DNA of 64,000 bases, taken from positions 620,001-684,000 of the forward strand of contig JADCRD010000002.1 of NCBI GenBank assembly GCA_014946745.1. Reading direction: 5' to 3'. This DNA comes from Lysobacterales bacterium. GTDB taxonomy: Bacteria; Pseudomonadota; Gammaproteobacteria; Xanthomonadales; Xanthomonadaceae. The notes beneath the pieces are model-generated. The model ran no database searches and was not told where the DNA came from. It worked only from the letters and a program-made list of their open reading frames with translations. Below, in pieces: positions 17,421 through 26,461 of this stretch; the stretch's first letter is position 1, and every line of letters begins with the position of its first letter. The translations under genes and the position numbers were made by a program.

Positions 17421-18839
17421 ATGCGACTGCCCAGCCTGCGTCCCCTGAGTTTCGCCCTCGCCCTTGCTGCCGCTGGCAGCGCCGGCGCCGCCGACCTGAT
17501 GCAGGCCTACGAGCTCGCCCGGCAGAGCGACCCGCAGCTGGCTGCCGTCGAAGCCCAGCGCATGGCCACGGGTGAGGGCGTGGTGCAGAGCCGGTCGGCG
17601 CTGCTGCCGCAGTTGGGTGCCTCGGCAGGCTTCAGCGACAGCTCGGGCAAGAGCTCACGCTTCACCATCACCGAGGACCTCGACGGCGGATTCCTGTTCG
17701 GCCGCGAGATCTCGCGCAGCGAATCACGATCGAAGGACTGGAGCATCAACCTCCAGCAGAGCCTGTACGACCACAGCAACTACACTCGCCTGCGTGCAAG
17801 CCGTTCGCGTGCTGGTGCCGCCGATGCCGACTACGATGCGGCGGTCGATGGCCTGGCCCTGCGTGTGGCTCAGGCCTACTTCACCACCCTGACCGCGGTC
17901 GACAGCCTGGTGTTCGCCCGCGCCGACGAGCGCGCAGTCAAGCGCCAGCTGGACCAGGCCGAGCAGCGCTTCGAGGTCGGCCTGACCGCGATCACTGACG
18001 TGCACGAAGCGCGTGCCCGCTACGACGCCTCTCGCGCTGCCGCGATCAACGCCGCCAACGCGCTGGACGATGCGCGCGAGGCCCTGGCCGAGCTGACCGG
18101 CGAGTACCTGCAGAACCTGCAGGGTCTCGACGAGGATTTCCGCCCCTCGATGCCCGAGCCGGCCAATCTCGATCAGTGGGTGCAGACTGCGATCAACGAG
18201 AACCCGGTGCTGCGCTCACGCGCCCTGGCGCTGGAAGCGGCACAGCAGGACATTGCGACTGCGCGCTCAGCCCACTTGCCGACACTTGGGCTCACCGCCG
18301 GACGCAACGGCGGCCCCAGCTGGGGCGACGCGGTGCTGGCCTCTGGCCTGACCCGCCCCACGGGCAGTGAGACCCTGGGCAGCTCGATCAGCGTGAACCT
18401 CAACATCCCGCTGTACACCGGTGGCCGCGTGCAGTCGCAGGTCCGCCAGGCTGTGTACACGCGTGATGCCAACGAAGACCGCCTGGAGCAGGAGCGCCGC
18501 GCGGTCACGCGCCAGACCCGCAACGCCTACCGCGCGGTGCTGGCCGGCATCTCCGAGATCGAGGCGCGCGCGCAGGCGCTGGTGTCCGCGCGCAGCGCGC
18601 TTGAGGCGACGGAGGCCGGCTTCGAGGTCGGCACCCGCACCATCGTCGACGTGCTGCTCTCGCAGCAGGTGCTGACCAGCGCCCAGCGTGACTATTCGAA
18701 CGCCCGCCACAACTTCCTGGTGAACGGGCTGGCGCTGAAGCAGGCCGCCGGCGTCATCGACGTCAAGGACATCGCGGCGGTCAACCGCCTGCTGGTGCGT
18801 GACGCTGAAGCGGCGCTTGCGGAGTTCCAGAACGACTGA
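17421..18839 (+). CDS. tolC: TolC-family outer-membrane channel
   Basis: 472 residues with a Sec signal peptide (cleavage after AGSAGA-A, near residue 24). The two outer membrane efflux domains are visible as repeated coiled-coil regions: ADLMQAYELARQSDPQL and later YRAVLAGISEIEARAQALVS. The strand pairs FRPSMPEP and TGRNGGPSWG match the TolC beta-barrel parts. TolC forms a trimeric outer-membrane exit duct for RND and ABC exporters and type I secretion. AAGGA eight bases before the ATG supports this start. The RND pump 0.9 kb upstream lacks its own channel gene and may use this one. Confidence 0.92.
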   Translation: MRLPSLRPLSFALALAAAGSAGAADLMQAYELARQSDPQLAAVEAQRMATGEGVVQSRSALLPQLGASAGFSDSSGKSSRFTITEDLDGGFLFGREISRSESRSKDWSINLQQSLYDHSNYTRLRASRSRAGAADADYDAAVDGLALRVAQAYFTTLTAVDSLVFARADERAVKRQLDQAEQRFEVGLTAITDVHEARARYDASRAAAINAANALDDAREALAELTGEYLQNLQGLDEDFRPSMPEPANLDQWVQTAINENPVLRSRALALEAAQQDIATARSAHLPTLGLTAGRNGGPSWGDAVLASGLTRPTGSETLGSSISVNLNIPLYTGGRVQSQVRQAVYTRDANEDRLEQERRAVTRQTRNAYRAVLAGISEIEARAQALVSARSALEATEAGFEVGTRTIVDVLLSQQVLTSAQRDYSNARHNFLVNGLALKQAAGVIDVKDIAAVNRLLVRDAEAALAEFQND

Positions 18840-18866
18840 GTCGCGGTCCAAAGGCTCACAGCACTT

Positions 18867-18895
18867 CGGGGCGCCGCAGGGCGCCCCGATTGTTT
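18867..18895 (+). terminator. Rho-independent terminator after tolC
   Basis: GGGGCGCC (18868-18875) pairs perfectly with GGCGCCCC (18880-18887) around a 4-nt loop, followed by GATTGTTTG. It lies 28 bp after the tolC stop. Confidence 0.75.
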
Positions 18896-18930
18896 GCGGC
18901 ACCCGCGAGCCGGCCAAGAACCCGCGCAGT

Positions 18931-19359
18931 TCAGCCGGCGATGTACTGCTGCAGCTGTTCGATCTCCTGCTCCTGCTCGCGGATCACCCACTTCAGCAGG
19001 TCGCCGATCGAGATCAGGCCCACCACGCTGCCGCCGTCCACCACGGGCAGGTGGCGGATGCGCTTCTCGGTGACGATCTGCATGCAGCGGCGGATGTCCT
19101 CGCCAGGGCTCACGGTGAGCACCGGGCTCGACATGATGTCGGCCACGGGCGTGTCCTGCGAACTGCGCCCCTTGAGAATCACCTTGCGCGCGTAGTCACG
19201 CTCGGTGGCGATGCCGACCAGCTGGTCGCCGCGCATCACCAGCACCGAGCCGATGCCATGCTCGGCCATCTGCCGGATCACCTCCAGCACCGGCGTCTGC
19301 TCGGTCACGCAGACGACCTGCGCGGTCTTGCCTTCAAGAATCTGTCGGATGCTGTGCAT
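18931..19359 (-). CDS. Two-CBS-domain protein
   Basis: 142 residues made almost wholly of a CBS pair: VLEVIRQMAEHGIGSVLVM and GIATERDYARK in the first, DIMSSPVLTVSPGEDIRRCM and HLPVVDGGSVVGLISIGDLL in the second. A C-terminal helix (EQEQEIEQLQQYI) follows. Stand-alone CBS pairs bind adenine nucleotides and regulate other proteins; no partner can be named. The protein matches the YrbF/HIMP-like small CBS proteins common in proteobacteria. It reads in the same direction as ntrY but is separated from it by repeats. Confidence 0.88.
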   Translation of the reverse strand: MHSIRQILEGKTAQVVCVTEQTPVLEVIRQMAEHGIGSVLVMRGDQLVGIATERDYARKVILKGRSSQDTPVADIMSSPVLTVSPGEDIRRCMQIVTEKRIRHLPVVDGGSVVGLISIGDLLKWVIREQEQEIEQLQQYIAG

Positions 19360-19413
19360 GCCGTGGCCTCCCCCGTGGTGGACATGTGCGCCGGACTATA
19401 CGCCCGTAAAGGC

Positions 19414-19578
19414 GGGGATTAGGGATTGGGGATTGGGGATTGACCCAGCGGGCAGCGCGCGATGCTGGGCGCCCAGCGGCACTCCGCCATTCGCCGTTCA
19501 GCAAGGCATACGACGGACCGCAGGCACTCAGGACCGCCCTCAGCCCAAGCGAATCCCGAATCCCGAATCCCCAATCCC
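19414..19578. repeat. Inverted pair of heptamer arrays (four units each)
   Basis: Four 7-bp units GGGGATT/AGGGATT run from 19414 to 19441, and four units GAATCCC/CAATCCC run in the opposite sense from 19551 to 19578. The arms can pair over at least 13 bp (GGGATTGGGGATT with AATCCCCAATCCC), enclosing about 110 bp without a gene. It fills the gap between the CBS gene and ntrY. Arrays of this heptamer are familiar from Xanthomonadaceae intergenic DNA. Confidence 0.8.
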
Positions 19579-19583
19579 AGCTC

Positions 19584-21731
19584 TCAACACGGCAGCCGCA
19601 GAACAAAGCGGGCGCCGCCGTCGCTGCGGTTCTCGGCCAGCAGCTGACCGCCGTGCTCCTCGGCAATGCGCCGACAGATCGCGAGCCCCAGACCCGAGCC
19701 TTTGGGCTTGCTGCTGCGGTAGGGCTCGAACCAGTCGCTGGCGAAGCCTTCCGGCAGGCCGGGGCCATCGTCCTCGACGCTCAAGTCCAGCCAGTCGCGG
19801 TCAGCCTGTCGCTGCGTCGCAAGCCGAATGCAGACCGCCAGCGCGGGTCGCTCAGCGCTGGCTTCAAGGGCGTTCTTCAGCAGGTTGTGCAACACCTGGC
19901 GCAGCCGCCCGGCGTCAGCGCGCGGACGCGGCAGCGGGCTCGCGAACTCGCGCTGCAGCTGCAGGCGTGGATCGTGCTCATACAGCTCCAGCACCTCGTT
20001 CACCACCGCGACGATGTCAGTCTCGACCAGGCTGAGCTGGGGCGGGCGCGCGTACTCGCCGAAGGCGTTGACCAGGGTCTTCAAGGCATCGACCTGGGCC
20101 ACGATGGTATGCGTGGCGCGGTCCAGCACCTCGGCTTCGGCCGGCGCGAGCTGCGGCAGCACGCGGCGCCGCAGGCGTTCCGCCGAGAGCTGGATGGGCG
20201 TGAGCGGATTCTTCACCTCGTGCGCCAGCCGACGCGCAACCTCGGACCAAGCCGCATCCCGGCGCGCGCGGTCGATGTGGCTGGTGTCGTCGATCACCAG
20301 CACTTGGCCTGCGTCGGGCAGACGCGCGCCACGCACCAGCAGCAGGCGCCGCTGCCCGTTGTCATCCATCGCGCATTCCTCGCGCCATTCGGGCGCGTCT
20401 TCGCGCAGACGCTGCCCGGCCAGACGCAGCACATCGACCAGTGCGGGGCAGCGCTGTTCGAGTGCATCCAAGCTGAGGCCATGCAGCGCACCGAGCGGTG
20501 CTGATGCGAGTTCCGCGGCGGCCGGGTTCGCTCCGCGCAGGATGCCGGAGGCATCGAACACCAGCACCGCCGACGACAGCCGCGCGAGCACGGCCTCAAG
20601 AAAGGCGCGCTGGCCTTCGGTTTCGGCGGCACTGGCGGCCGCACGCTCGCGGCTGGCGGCGATCTCGACCGTCATGCGGTTGAAGCTTTCGACGAGGAAG
20701 CCCAACTCATCGCCGCGCGGCGGCACGTCCACCGGCTCCAGATGGCCGGCGGCCACCGCGCGCGTCGCCGCCGACAGCCGACCGATGGGTGAGACCAGCC
20801 GCCGCGCCAGATCGAAAGCGATGAGCACGGCGAGAAACACCGACAGCAGCGCCACGAGACTGAGGATCAGCACGAAGGTCAGCTTGAGCTGATCGCGCAG
20901 GAACAGCGCCTGACGGGTGCCGAACGCGGCGGCTTCGACCTTGCCGCTGAGCTCGACGAGCCGCGGCGGCAGCGCGAACAGCGCCTGCAGCACCTGACCG
21001 CTCTCGAAGCCGGGATCCTGCAGTACGCGCAGGTAGTCGAGCTCGCCAACGCGGATCTGGTCGATCAGGCGCCCGCGCGCGCCGAGCGCAGCGCGCGCAT
21101 CCTCGTCGGGCGGTGAGGGCAGCAGCAGGCCGGGCGCCGCGGCAGCGATGTGACGGATGCGTCCGTCGCTCTCGAACAGCGCCAGTTGGGCGGCGTCGAC
21201 TTCATCCAGCGACTGCTCGATGGCACCGGCGAGATCGAAACGGTCGCGGCGCATGCGCTGCAGCGCACGCTCGGCGCGCTGCAGCGCATCCGAGCGACGG
21301 TCCTCCAGCTGCAGACGGGCCAGCTCCAGGGCGCTGTCCATCGCTTCAACGCTGTTGGCACGCAGCCAGCTGTCGACGCTGGCGCCGACGAATCGCGCGG
21401 AGAACGCGAACACCAGCAGAACTGGCGGCACCGACAGCGCCAGCAGCAGCACCAGCAGACGCCGCGTCAGGCGTGCGCCAGGCTCGCCGGTTCTCAGCTG
21501 CCGGCGCAGTTTCAGCAGCCGGCCGAGCACTGCGAGGGCCAGCAGCAGCACCGCTGCGCCGGCGCCGAGGAACACCCAAGGGTAGAGACCGGCGAAACGT
21601 GCACCCAGGCCCTCCGCGCTGGCTGCTAGGTAGAGCGCGGAGAACATCAGCACCAGCACACCGAGCGCGAGCAGCAGCGGCCCCGTACGACGCGGCAGGC
21701 GCCAGCGTGGCGAAGGCCGGCCCGGTGTCAT
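19584..21731 (-). CDS. ntrY: NtrY-like sensor histidine kinase
   Basis: 715 residues. Three to four N-terminal membrane helices (for example LLLALGVLVLMFSALYLAA and RRLLVLLLALSVPPVLLVF) and a periplasmic segment are followed by a further helix. A HAMP domain comes next (RLVSPIGRLSAATRAVAAGHL), then a PAS domain. HisKA carries His504 in RRLAHEVKNPLTPIQLSAER, and the HATPase domain has NALEAS, DDGPGLPEGF and GSGLGLAICRRIAEEHGG. NtrY-type kinases sense nitrogen or redox state and phosphorylate NtrX. No ntrX is encoded here: the next gene downstream is the CBS protein. The ATG overlaps the DUF4390 stop (ATGA), so the two are translationally coupled. Confidence 0.9.
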   Translation of the reverse strand: MTPGRPSPRWRLPRRTGPLLLALGVLVLMFSALYLAASAEGLGARFAGLYPWVFLGAGAAVLLLALAVLGRLLKLRRQLRTGEPGARLTRRLLVLLLALSVPPVLLVFAFSARFVGASVDSWLRANSVEAMDSALELARLQLEDRRSDALQRAERALQRMRRDRFDLAGAIEQSLDEVDAAQLALFESDGRIRHIAAAAPGLLLPSPPDEDARAALGARGRLIDQIRVGELDYLRVLQDPGFESGQVLQALFALPPRLVELSGKVEAAAFGTRQALFLRDQLKLTFVLILSLVALLSVFLAVLIAFDLARRLVSPIGRLSAATRAVAAGHLEPVDVPPRGDELGFLVESFNRMTVEIAASRERAAASAAETEGQRAFLEAVLARLSSAVLVFDASGILRGANPAAAELASAPLGALHGLSLDALEQRCPALVDVLRLAGQRLREDAPEWREECAMDDNGQRRLLLVRGARLPDAGQVLVIDDTSHIDRARRDAAWSEVARRLAHEVKNPLTPIQLSAERLRRRVLPQLAPAEAEVLDRATHTIVAQVDALKTLVNAFGEYARPPQLSLVETDIVAVVNEVLELYEHDPRLQLQREFASPLPRPRADAGRLRQVLHNLLKNALEASAERPALAVCIRLATQRQADRDWLDLSVEDDGPGLPEGFASDWFEPYRSSKPKGSGLGLAICRRIAEEHGGQLLAENRSDGGARFVLRLPC

Positions 21732-22249
21732 GGCGCAGGCATCGCCGGCAGAAGGTAGGGCTTCGAGGCCAGGCGCCAGTCCTGCAGACCGATGAGCGCG
21801 GGAAAGCGCAGCGGCGCCGGCAGGGCTGAGCGTTCAAGCTCGAGACTCAACTGCAGCGCGCAGCGCGCGGCCGGCGGCGGCAGTTCGATGCGGATGCGAT
21901 CCAGTGCGGCCAGCAGGGCGCCGCGACGGGCGAAGCGACGGCCCTGCGTGTCGCCCTCCCAGCGCATCTCGTACTCCCCGGCCAAGGGGTAGTAGCGCAG
22001 CCACAGGCTGCGCACCGCCCGCTCTCCGGATTCACAGAAGCGCAATTCGTAGTCGAGGCGCAGGCCGATGCCGTTGGCGAGTGCCTCCAGCATGATCGGC
22101 TGGAACTGAAGGCGCTGCTGGACCTCGAGCTGCAGGCTGTCGCCGCGCTGCAGCCGGCGGACGTCCTCGATCTGTGCCTGCGGCGCTTCGTCAGCGCCAC
22201 AGGCCGCCAGCAACAGAAGCAGCAGCCCGGCGGCGCCGCGCTGCCGCAC
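21728..22249 (-). CDS. DUF4390 lipoprotein
   Basis: 173 residues from a GTG one base after the rsmB stop. The signal peptide LLLLLLAACGADE has a lipobox with Cys17. The rest is a beta-rich domain with LEALANGIGLRLDYELRF, LRYYPLAGEYEMRW and IELPPPAARCAL, matching DUF4390, a family found next to ntrY in Xanthomonadales and beta-proteobacteria. A periplasmic sensory accessory to NtrY is plausible from the coupling but not shown. A longer reading frame upstream overlaps rsmB in another frame and is not used. Confidence 0.82.
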   Translation of the reverse strand: MRQRGAAGLLLLLLAACGADEAPQAQIEDVRRLQRGDSLQLEVQQRLQFQPIMLEALANGIGLRLDYELRFCESGERAVRSLWLRYYPLAGEYEMRWEGDTQGRRFARRGALLAALDRIRIELPPPAARCALQLSLELERSALPAPLRFPALIGLQDWRLASKPYLLPAMPAP

Positions 22250-22250
22250 T

Positions 22251-23603
22251 TCAGCGCTTGCGCAGCGCGGCGACGAAGAAGCCGTCACCGTCGCCCTCGC
22301 CCGCAAGGCGCTGCGCGCCGGCACCGCTGGCCCGGCCGAAGCGTGCGTCGAGCGGCAGGGCTTCGGCATCGGCATGGGCCGCGAGGAAGGCATCGATCTG
22401 GCGCTCGTTCTCGTCTTTCAGCACGGAGCAGGTCGCATAGACTAAGCGCCCGCCCCGAGCCAGCAAAGGCCACAGCGCGCGCAGCAGGCGCGCCTGCTGG
22501 GCGACCAGCGCGGGCACGTCTTCGGCGCGGCGGTGCAGCAGGATGTCGGGCTGGCGGCGGATCACCCCGGTGCCGCTGCAGGGCGCGTCCAGCAGAATCG
22601 CGTCGAAGGCGTGACCGTCCCACCAGCGCGCAGGCTCAGCCGCATCGGCGGCACGCAGGTCGCCGTGAAGGCCGAGACGCTCGAAGGTCTGACGCACCCG
22701 CTGCAGACGCTTGGGATCGCTGTCCAGCGCCACCATTTTGACGTCGGCTTCGGCGATCTGCGCGGCTTTGCCGCCGGGCGCGGCGCAGGCGTCGAGCACA
22801 TGCTGGGCGGGCTTGAGGGCGAGCGCGGCGACCGCGTTCTGCGCCGCGACGTCCTGCACCACGAAGCGGCCGCGCGCGAAGCCCGGCAGGCGCGTGGGAT
22901 CGCCGGCATCGCGCAGGCACAGGGCCGAGCCTTCCACGCGCTCCACCGGATGACCCGCGGCGGCGAAATCCTCCGCCAGCTGCGCCGAGGCCTGAGCACC
23001 GCCGCGCGCGCGCAGCCACAGCGGCGCCTGCCGCAGATTGGCCAGCAGCAGATTCTCGAACTCTTCAGGCCAGTCGCGCTGCAGCGCTTCCAGCAGCCAT
23101 GCGGGATGCGCCTGCGCCGCCTGCTGCATCGCGCTGCCAGCCGGTAGCTGGGCGCGCTCGCGCAGGAAGCGCCGCAGCACCGCATTGACCAGGCCCACAT
23201 GCCGGGGAAAACCGAGAACGCGCGCGGCTTCAGCGGTGGAAGCGACCGCCGCATGCTCGGGCAAGCCCAGCGCTTCGAGCTGGGCGAAGCCGACCGCGAG
23301 CAGCAGGCCGATGTTGCGGGCGGCCGGCGCCAGCGGCTTGTCGAGCAGGGCTTCGAGCAGCGCGGCGTCGCGCGCCCGTCGGCGCAGCACTGCGTGGCAG
23401 AGCGCTTCACAGAGCGCACGGTCACGACTGTCGCGCAAGCCGGGAAGTCTCTGGGTCAGCACCGCCTTCAGTGAACGACCGCCGGTGACCTCCGTCAGCG
23501 CCCGCGCCGCTGTGGCGCGGACCATAGCGCCAGGCACAGCGCTTTCGCGCGCTGCGGTCGCCGCCGCGGATCGCGCCGGCCGGGTGGGGCGCTCGTCGCT
23601 CAC
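22251..23603 (-). CDS. rsmB: 16S rRNA m5C967 methyltransferase RsmB
   Basis: 450 residues. The NusB-like N-terminal domain (about 25-165) is followed by the methyltransferase domain with [17 protein letters not shown] (SAM loop), [14 protein letters not shown] (motif IV cysteine) and [15 protein letters not shown] (motif VI catalytic cysteine). The enzyme methylates C967 of 16S rRNA. It begins with GTG overlapping the fmt stop (GTGA), in the order def-fmt-rsmB that is widely conserved. Confidence 0.95.
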   Translation of the reverse strand: MSDERPTRPARSAAATAARESAVPGAMVRATAARALTEVTGGRSLKAVLTQRLPGLRDSRDRALCEALCHAVLRRRARDAALLEALLDKPLAPAARNIGLLLAVGFAQLEALGLPEHAAVASTAEAARVLGFPRHVGLVNAVLRRFLRERAQLPAGSAMQQAAQAHPAWLLEALQRDWPEEFENLLLANLRQAPLWLRARGGAQASAQLAEDFAAAGHPVERVEGSALCLRDAGDPTRLPGFARGRFVVQDVAAQNAVAALALKPAQHVLDACAAPGGKAAQIAEADVKMVALDSDPKRLQRVRQTFERLGLHGDLRAADAAEPARWWDGHAFDAILLDAPCSGTGVIRRQPDILLHRRAEDVPALVAQQARLLRALWPLLARGGRLVYATCSVLKDENERQIDAFLAAHADAEALPLDARFGRASGAGAQRLAGEGDGDGFFVAALRKR

Positions 23604-24535
23604 GACAGCAGCGGCGTGCGCCGCGCGTTGAGATAGTCGGCGACCGGCTGGGCGCGCCCGCCCTCGCGCTGAACGCGGATCAGGCGCAACGCGCCGGCAC
23701 CACAGGCGATATCGATGCCCGCCGCACTGGCCGCCAGCACGGTGCCGGGCACGGCGCTGCTCTGCGAGTCGATGGCCTGCGCTGCGTGCACGCGCAAGCG
23801 CTCGCCGGCCAGTTCGCAGTCGCAGATCGGCCAGGGGTTGAATGCGCGCACTCGGCGCTCAAGCGCGAGCGCCGGCTGATTGAAGTCGAGCCGCGCTTCG
23901 GACTTGTCGAGCTTGTAGGCGTAGGTGACGCCCTGCTCCGGCTGAACCTGAGATGGCAGGGCCGCGCCCGCGCGCAGTCGCGCGAGGCCTTCCACCAGCA
24001 GCTCGGCGCCGATCCCGGCGAGGCGATCGTGCAGGCTGCCGCCCGTATCGTCGGTGTGGATGGGCGTGCGCCGCTCCAGCAGCACCGGGCCGGTATCCAG
24101 GCCGCGCTCCATCTGCATGAGATCGACGCCGGTCTCGGCATCTCCCGCCTCGATCGCGCGCTGGATCGGCGCCGCACCGCGCCAGCGCGGCAGCAGTGAC
24201 GCGTGCAGGTTCCAACAGCCGTAGCGCGGGATGTCCAGCACCTTCTGGGGCAGGATCAGGCCGTAGGCAACGACGATCATCAGGTCGGGCGCAAGCGCGG
24301 CGAGGCGCGCGCGCTCCTCCGGGTCCTTGAAGTTGAGCGGCTGCCGCACCTCGATGCCAGCCTCCAGCGCGCGCTGCTTGACCGGGCTCGGCTGCAGCTG
24401 ACGACCGCGGCCGGCCGGCCGATCCGGCTGGGTGTAGACCGCGAGCAGCGTATCGGGGCCGGCCAGCAGGCACTCCAGCGGCGGCACGGAAAACTCTGGC
24501 GTTCCCGCGAACACCAGGCGCAGGGGCTTCGTCAT
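23600..24535 (-). CDS. fmt: Methionyl-tRNA formyltransferase
   Basis: 311 residues from ATG 24535 ([18 protein letters not shown]). It has the 10-formyl-THF site motif [18 protein letters not shown], the catalytic aspartate region [11 protein letters not shown], and the C-terminal tRNA-contact domain (about 205-311). It formylates initiator Met-tRNA. A longer frame to 24583 would overlap def and adds no conserved sequence. Confidence 0.95.
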   Translation of the reverse strand: MTKPLRLVFAGTPEFSVPPLECLLAGPDTLLAVYTQPDRPAGRGRQLQPSPVKQRALEAGIEVRQPLNFKDPEERARLAALAPDLMIVVAYGLILPQKVLDIPRYGCWNLHASLLPRWRGAAPIQRAIEAGDAETGVDLMQMERGLDTGPVLLERRTPIHTDDTGGSLHDRLAGIGAELLVEGLARLRAGAALPSQVQPEQGVTYAYKLDKSEARLDFNQPALALERRVRAFNPWPICDCELAGERLRVHAAQAIDSQSSAVPGTVLAASAAGIDIACGAGALRLIRVQREGGRAQPVADYLNARRTPLLS

Positions 24536-24579
24536 GGCAGAGCGTCTCCGCGGGCGCGACGCGCCCGCTGCAGGTTCGA

Positions 24580-25089
24580 TCAAGCGGCGCCGCGACGCTG
24601 CTTGGCCAGCTTCTTGCGCACGAGATCGCGCTTGAGCGGCGACAGGTAATCAACGAAGACCTTGCCGTCGAGGTGGTCCATCTCGTGCTGGATGCAAACA
24701 GCCAAGAGGCCGTCGGCCTTCAGGTCGAAGCTTTGGCCGTGGCGATCGAGCGCGCGAACGGTGATCTGGTTTGCACGGGTCACGTCAGCGAAGATGCCCG
24801 GCACTGAGAGGCAGCCTTCCTGGTAGACCTGGTGACCATCGCTTTCGATGATCTGCGGGTTGATGAACACGCGCGGCTGCGATTTGTCCTCGCTGATGTC
24901 CATCACCATGAAGCGCAGGTGGTGATCGACCTGGGACGCGGCGAGCCCGATGCCGGGCGCGGCGTACATGGTCTCGAACATGTCGTCGATCAGCTGCTGC
25001 AGCGCAGGCGTGAAATCGACCGGCAGCACCTCGCGGGCGCGGGTGCGCAGACGCGGGTCCGGAAACTCAAGGATGGGAAGCGTGGCCAT
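24580..25089 (-). CDS. def: Peptide deformylase
   Basis: 169 residues from ATG 25089 ([11 protein letters not shown]). All three deformylase motifs are present: [16 protein letters not shown] (metal-ligand Cys) and QHEMDHLDG (two metal His plus catalytic Glu). It removes the formyl group from nascent proteins and is co-transcribed with fmt, 44 bp downstream. An upstream extension to 25206 runs into the promoter area and is rejected. Confidence 0.96.
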   Translation of the reverse strand: MATLPILEFPDPRLRTRAREVLPVDFTPALQQLIDDMFETMYAAPGIGLAASQVDHHLRFMVMDISEDKSQPRVFINPQIIESDGHQVYQEGCLSVPGIFADVTRANQITVRALDRHGQSFDLKADGLLAVCIQHEMDHLDGKVFVDYLSPLKRDLVRKKLAKQRRGAA

Positions 25090-25235
25090 GGCCGCTACCT
25101 CGGCGCGAACGCGCCTGGAATCAAGTGACTGAAGGGCAGGACTATAGCAGCGACACTTTGAACGCTGGGCCGCGGCGACCGTCGCTGCGGGCCCGGTGGA
25201 GCACATGGCTCACTCCATTGTGTGAACCTGAACCG

Positions 25236-25265
25236 TTTCTAATCCACAAATCTTTACGCTATAGT
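25236..25265 (+). promoter_or_regulatory. Candidate promoter for the LysM-dprA-smg group
   Basis: TATAGT (25260-25265) in an AT-rich stretch (AATCCACAAATCTTTACGC) about 40 bp before the LysM start. The -35 match is poor (TTTCTA at 25236-25241, 18-bp spacer). The def promoter must lie in the same 215-bp divergent gap. Confidence 0.45.
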
Positions 25266-25304
25266 GCCGACAAACCTGCTTGGTAAATCAGGTAGATGGC
25301 CGCC

Positions 25305-26456
25305 ATGCTTAAAAAACTGCTTTCAGTTTTCGCCGTCGCCGTGCTGACCTTTGCCACCTGCGTGGCGGCCCAGCAGCTGCGCGAGGACCACCCCGACACC
25401 TATGTGGTGCAGAAGGGCGACACCCTGTGGGATATCTCCGGCCGCTTCCTGAAGCAGCCTTGGCTGTGGCCGGAAATCTGGCAGGCCAACCCGCAGATCG
25501 AGAACCCGCATCTGATCTACCCGGGTGATGTCATCAGCCTGGCCTATCTCGACGGTCGCCCGGTGCTGGGCGTCGATCGCCGCGACCCGCAGGTCCGCCG
25601 CGAGGCCGAGGATGCGATCCGCACCATCCCGCTGCACGAGGTCGAGGCCTTCCTGAAGCGCATGCGGGTGCTCGACGAAGAGCCCAAGGGCCTGCCCTAT
25701 GTGCTCGCGATGGAAGAGAACCGACTGCGTGCCGCCTCGGGACAAGTGATCTACGCCCGCGGTGCTGACTTCCAGCCCGGGCAGCGCTGGGCCATCGTGC
25801 GCCCCACGGTGCGCTACGCGGTGCATCCCCACCCGGGCACCGGCAAGCCGCGCTTGAAGAAGGACGACTGGAACGCGCGCGACGGCCTGACGCCGCAAAC
25901 CGTTGGCATCGAATGGGCCTACTACGCCGCCTCCGACAACGGTTTCGAGGTGCTGGGCTGGGAAGTGGCCGACATCACCACGGCCGAAGTCACGGTCGCG
26001 GGAGACCCCGCCACCCTGCTGCTGGCTCCCGAAGGCAAGGAAGTTCGCTCTGGCGACTTGCTGATGCCGGTGCAGGAGCCTGCGTTCGATCTGTACTTCA
26101 CTCCGCGCGCGCCGGAGCGCGTGCCCGAGAACATGCGTGTGCTGGCGGTGACCGACTACTACCGCATCGCCGGGCCGCGTGACGTGGTCGCACTCTCAGC
26201 CGGCGCGCGCGACGGCATCGAGAACGGCCACGTGTTCGCGCTCTACGACGAAGGCGACAGCGTGGCGGACCGCATCGCCAACCGCACCGACTTCACCGCC
26301 AACCTGCCTTCGCGGCAGGTCAAGCTGCCCGACGAGTTTGTCGGCCACGTGATGATCTTCCGCACCTTCGACAAAGTGAGCTACGGTCTGGTGATGGATG
26401 CGATCCGCCCGGCCGGGGTCGACAACATTGCCAAGGCGCCTGACCGCCTGCCCTGA
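25305..26456 (+). CDS. Secreted LysM-domain protein
   Basis: 383 residues from ATG 25305; an ATG at 25296 adds three residues. The signal peptide (MLKKLLSVFAVAVLTFATCVAA) is followed by a LysM domain (YVVQKGDTLWDISGRFL, LWPEIWQANPQIENPHLIYPGD) that binds peptidoglycan. The remaining 290 residues form a conserved beta-rich region of the family usually found upstream of dprA in gammaproteobacteria. It stays in the periplasm, probably wall-bound; no catalytic residues are visible. dprA starts 5 bp after its stop. Confidence 0.88.
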   Translation: MLKKLLSVFAVAVLTFATCVAAQQLREDHPDTYVVQKGDTLWDISGRFLKQPWLWPEIWQANPQIENPHLIYPGDVISLAYLDGRPVLGVDRRDPQVRREAEDAIRTIPLHEVEAFLKRMRVLDEEPKGLPYVLAMEENRLRAASGQVIYARGADFQPGQRWAIVRPTVRYAVHPHPGTGKPRLKKDDWNARDGLTPQTVGIEWAYYAASDNGFEVLGWEVADITTAEVTVAGDPATLLLAPEGKEVRSGDLLMPVQEPAFDLYFTPRAPERVPENMRVLAVTDYYRIAGPRDVVALSAGARDGIENGHVFALYDEGDSVADRIANRTDFTANLPSRQVKLPDEFVGHVMIFRTFDKVSYGLVMDAIRPAGVDNIAKAPDRLP

Positions 26457-26461
26457 CGTCC

